DNA of 64,000 nucleotides from Macrolepiota albuminosa (lineage: Eukaryota > Basidiomycota > Agaricomycetes > Agaricales > Agaricaceae): contig JAMWFC010000033.1 of assembly GCA_027475525.1 (NCBI GenBank), forward strand, positions 1-64,000. The letters are read 5' to 3'. A program made the translations under genes and the position numbers. Each line of letters opens with the position of its first letter. The first letter of the stretch is position 1. The notes under the pieces are model-generated. The model ran no database searches. It worked only from the letters and a program-made list of their open reading frames with translations, and was not told the DNA's origin. Below are positions 62,727 to 64,000 of the stretch, piece by piece.

Positions 62727-64000
62727 CTTGAACAGCTGTTTCACCCGTGTGCAAAAGTATCTCCAATAGCAATACGTCGATGATCAAGATGAACGTGTGT
62801 TTGATGGCCATGTTGCAAGATGGCCGTTTGTACCTCTACTCAGGGGTGATCAATGATCGATGATCTGTCGTCTCCGGTGGAAGTCAAATTACGAGAGAAA
62901 GACATGGCCTCATTGGCAAGTTGTAAGAGATGCTAGCTAGTCCAGGATGGAGGAAGACCTTCAGGTCCCCTCCATTGTCTTCCACTTCATCCCCCTTCCT
63001 TGTTCCTTTTCATCTCAAAAGAACCAACGCCTGTTGAACACCGGATGCCAGACCCTTCCGCCCCCCCCCCTTAACGAGGCGAGCTGCTGCTGCCGCCGCC
63101 AAAGAGCCTCTTCAAGCTTCAAACAACCGTCCTAGGACGAGAGGCGGTTGATGTGTTATGGAAAGTCCATTGGAAGTACACGCGGCAGGGCGGGGAAGCA
63201 GTGCAAGTGGGAGATGGAATATACAAATGGGATGAATGCTATTGTTTGAGTGCGATGTCTGTTTTGGCCCGCGTACATAGTGTAGGTAACCCATGTCAGT
63301 GCTTTTTTGGCAGAGGTAGACAGAATCCACTCGCCTTCACGCAGGCTTCTCGTGCAAATTATCCGACTCGGGGGTCAGACCCCGTACTCCATCAGCACGC
63401 AGCACCGCAACCTGAGGACCGCTCTCAGCACCTCTGCGCGTCTGCTCCTTTTGAATGAAACATGCCGCGCCGAGCTTGGAGAACGTTGATAGATGCAATG
63501 AGGCACGCGAGAGGATGACGGGGACAAGCCGGAAGAGAGCGCGGAGTGCATCAACGCAGAACTAGGATGGGTGAAGGGGCAAGTTGATCATGATGCTTTG
63601 ATGCCTTGATCAAGTCGCGTTACTAAATTGTGGGACGCGCAGAATCTTGCCACAGGGGGTCGAAAGCTTGGATTGTCGCAGATGGCGCTACTGACCTAGT
63701 TTCATAGTGATCACTTTCGGTGAGGGCTCCATCAAAGCCCTCACCAAAAGTGATCACTTTCTCATGGCTGACTACCCCACCGCTCACCCTCACAGCAACC
63801 ATGTCCGCTGCCCTCCTAGCCAATACAGTATGCACGATTTCAACACTTTTAATAACGTTTTTTTTTCTGATACGTTGTTTCTCGTTGTGCAACCTCCACA
63901 ACGTCGCACAATCCGACCACGAACAACTTGCCACTGTCCTTGTTCTTACGACTTCGGCCACCACAACAGTGATCTGGAGTGGGCTTTGGCCCTGGGGAAT
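62727..64000. other. Right-end stretch, no intact gene
   Basis: Frames of 60-113 codons overlap on both strands without domains. A poly-C run (about 63060-63071) and the 49-nt palindrome at 63708-63756 are the only structures I see. After it, ATGTCCGCTGCCCTCCTAGC (63801) followed by an intron-like GTATGC could be the first exon of a gene that continues beyond the window. Confidence 0.4.
63708..63756. repeat. 49-nt palindrome, second copy
   Basis: TGATCACTTTCGGTGAGGGC is mirrored by GCCCTCACCAAAAGTGATCA around a TCCATCAAA-like centre. It matches the palindrome at 48991-49039 in length and most bases, showing it is dispersed in this genome. Confidence 0.85.

Noticed and set aside
37905..63850. 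Similar segments with CCAATACAGTAYGCA near 37930 and 63820 as a duplicated first exon
   Set aside because: The shared part is short and partly T-rich; I could not extend a coding match beyond it.

Overview
The window looks like a nuclear contig of an agaricomycete (mushroom-forming) basidiomycete. The evidence is short GT-AG introns of about 45-60 bp, an intact KDZ-class DNA transposon with a CxC1-type cysteine cluster, a fungal Zn2Cys6 regulator, a fungal C2H2 zinc-finger protein, and several decaying gene copies. Genes are sparse. Satellite DNA, transposons and pseudogenes make up most of the window.

Layout. 1-22702: tandem satellite, about 20 copies of a basic 957-bp unit that shows internal ~160-bp sub-repeats; it runs off the left edge. 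22703-32500: no intact gene; a frameshifted Ser/Pro-rich gene with an HGWFPG motif (minus), a remnant of an unrecognised multi-exon gene (minus) and an aldo/keto reductase pseudogene (plus). 32510-37740: KDZ transposon with an 11-exon transposase (1294 aa, C-terminal Ulp1-like protease) facing a 4-exon accessory gene. 38455-39080: two broken pieces of an NADP-isocitrate dehydrogenase gene. 39958-43981: six-exon gene for an unrecognised 1227-aa protein. 44510-45960: pantothenate kinase fragment next to a P-type ATPase fragment. 46000-50700: AT-rich DNA with a 353-bp tandem repeat, a 100-N gap and an AGCTTGGCC-rich array. 51384-52528: C2H2 gene. 54452-54868: small two-exon gene. 56705-58913: Zn2Cys6 regulator. 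60559-62724: a ~685-bp TIR element with an 8-bp target duplication and, 85 bp away, an internally deleted Tc1/mariner-like element with perfect 28-bp TIRs and TA target sites.

The most striking signal is a fixed length. Tandem duplications of exactly 77 bp occur at seven different breakpoints inside the satellite unit and at four unrelated places elsewhere (29070, 42013, 47968, 52258). Removing one copy restores the reading frame of the 1227-aa gene, restores the second zinc finger of the C2H2 gene, and brings one period of the 353-bp repeat from 430 back to 353. The simplest explanation is an assembly artefact (contig overlaps of one k-mer length, k=77, left unmerged). Gene models and satellite lengths in this assembly should be read with that in mind. 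I did not find a convincing new defence or metabolic system; the best biological items are the KDZ-Ulp1 fusion with its accessory gene, the ~160-bp-periodic satellite, and a 13-nt microexon that completes the Zn2Cys6 motif.
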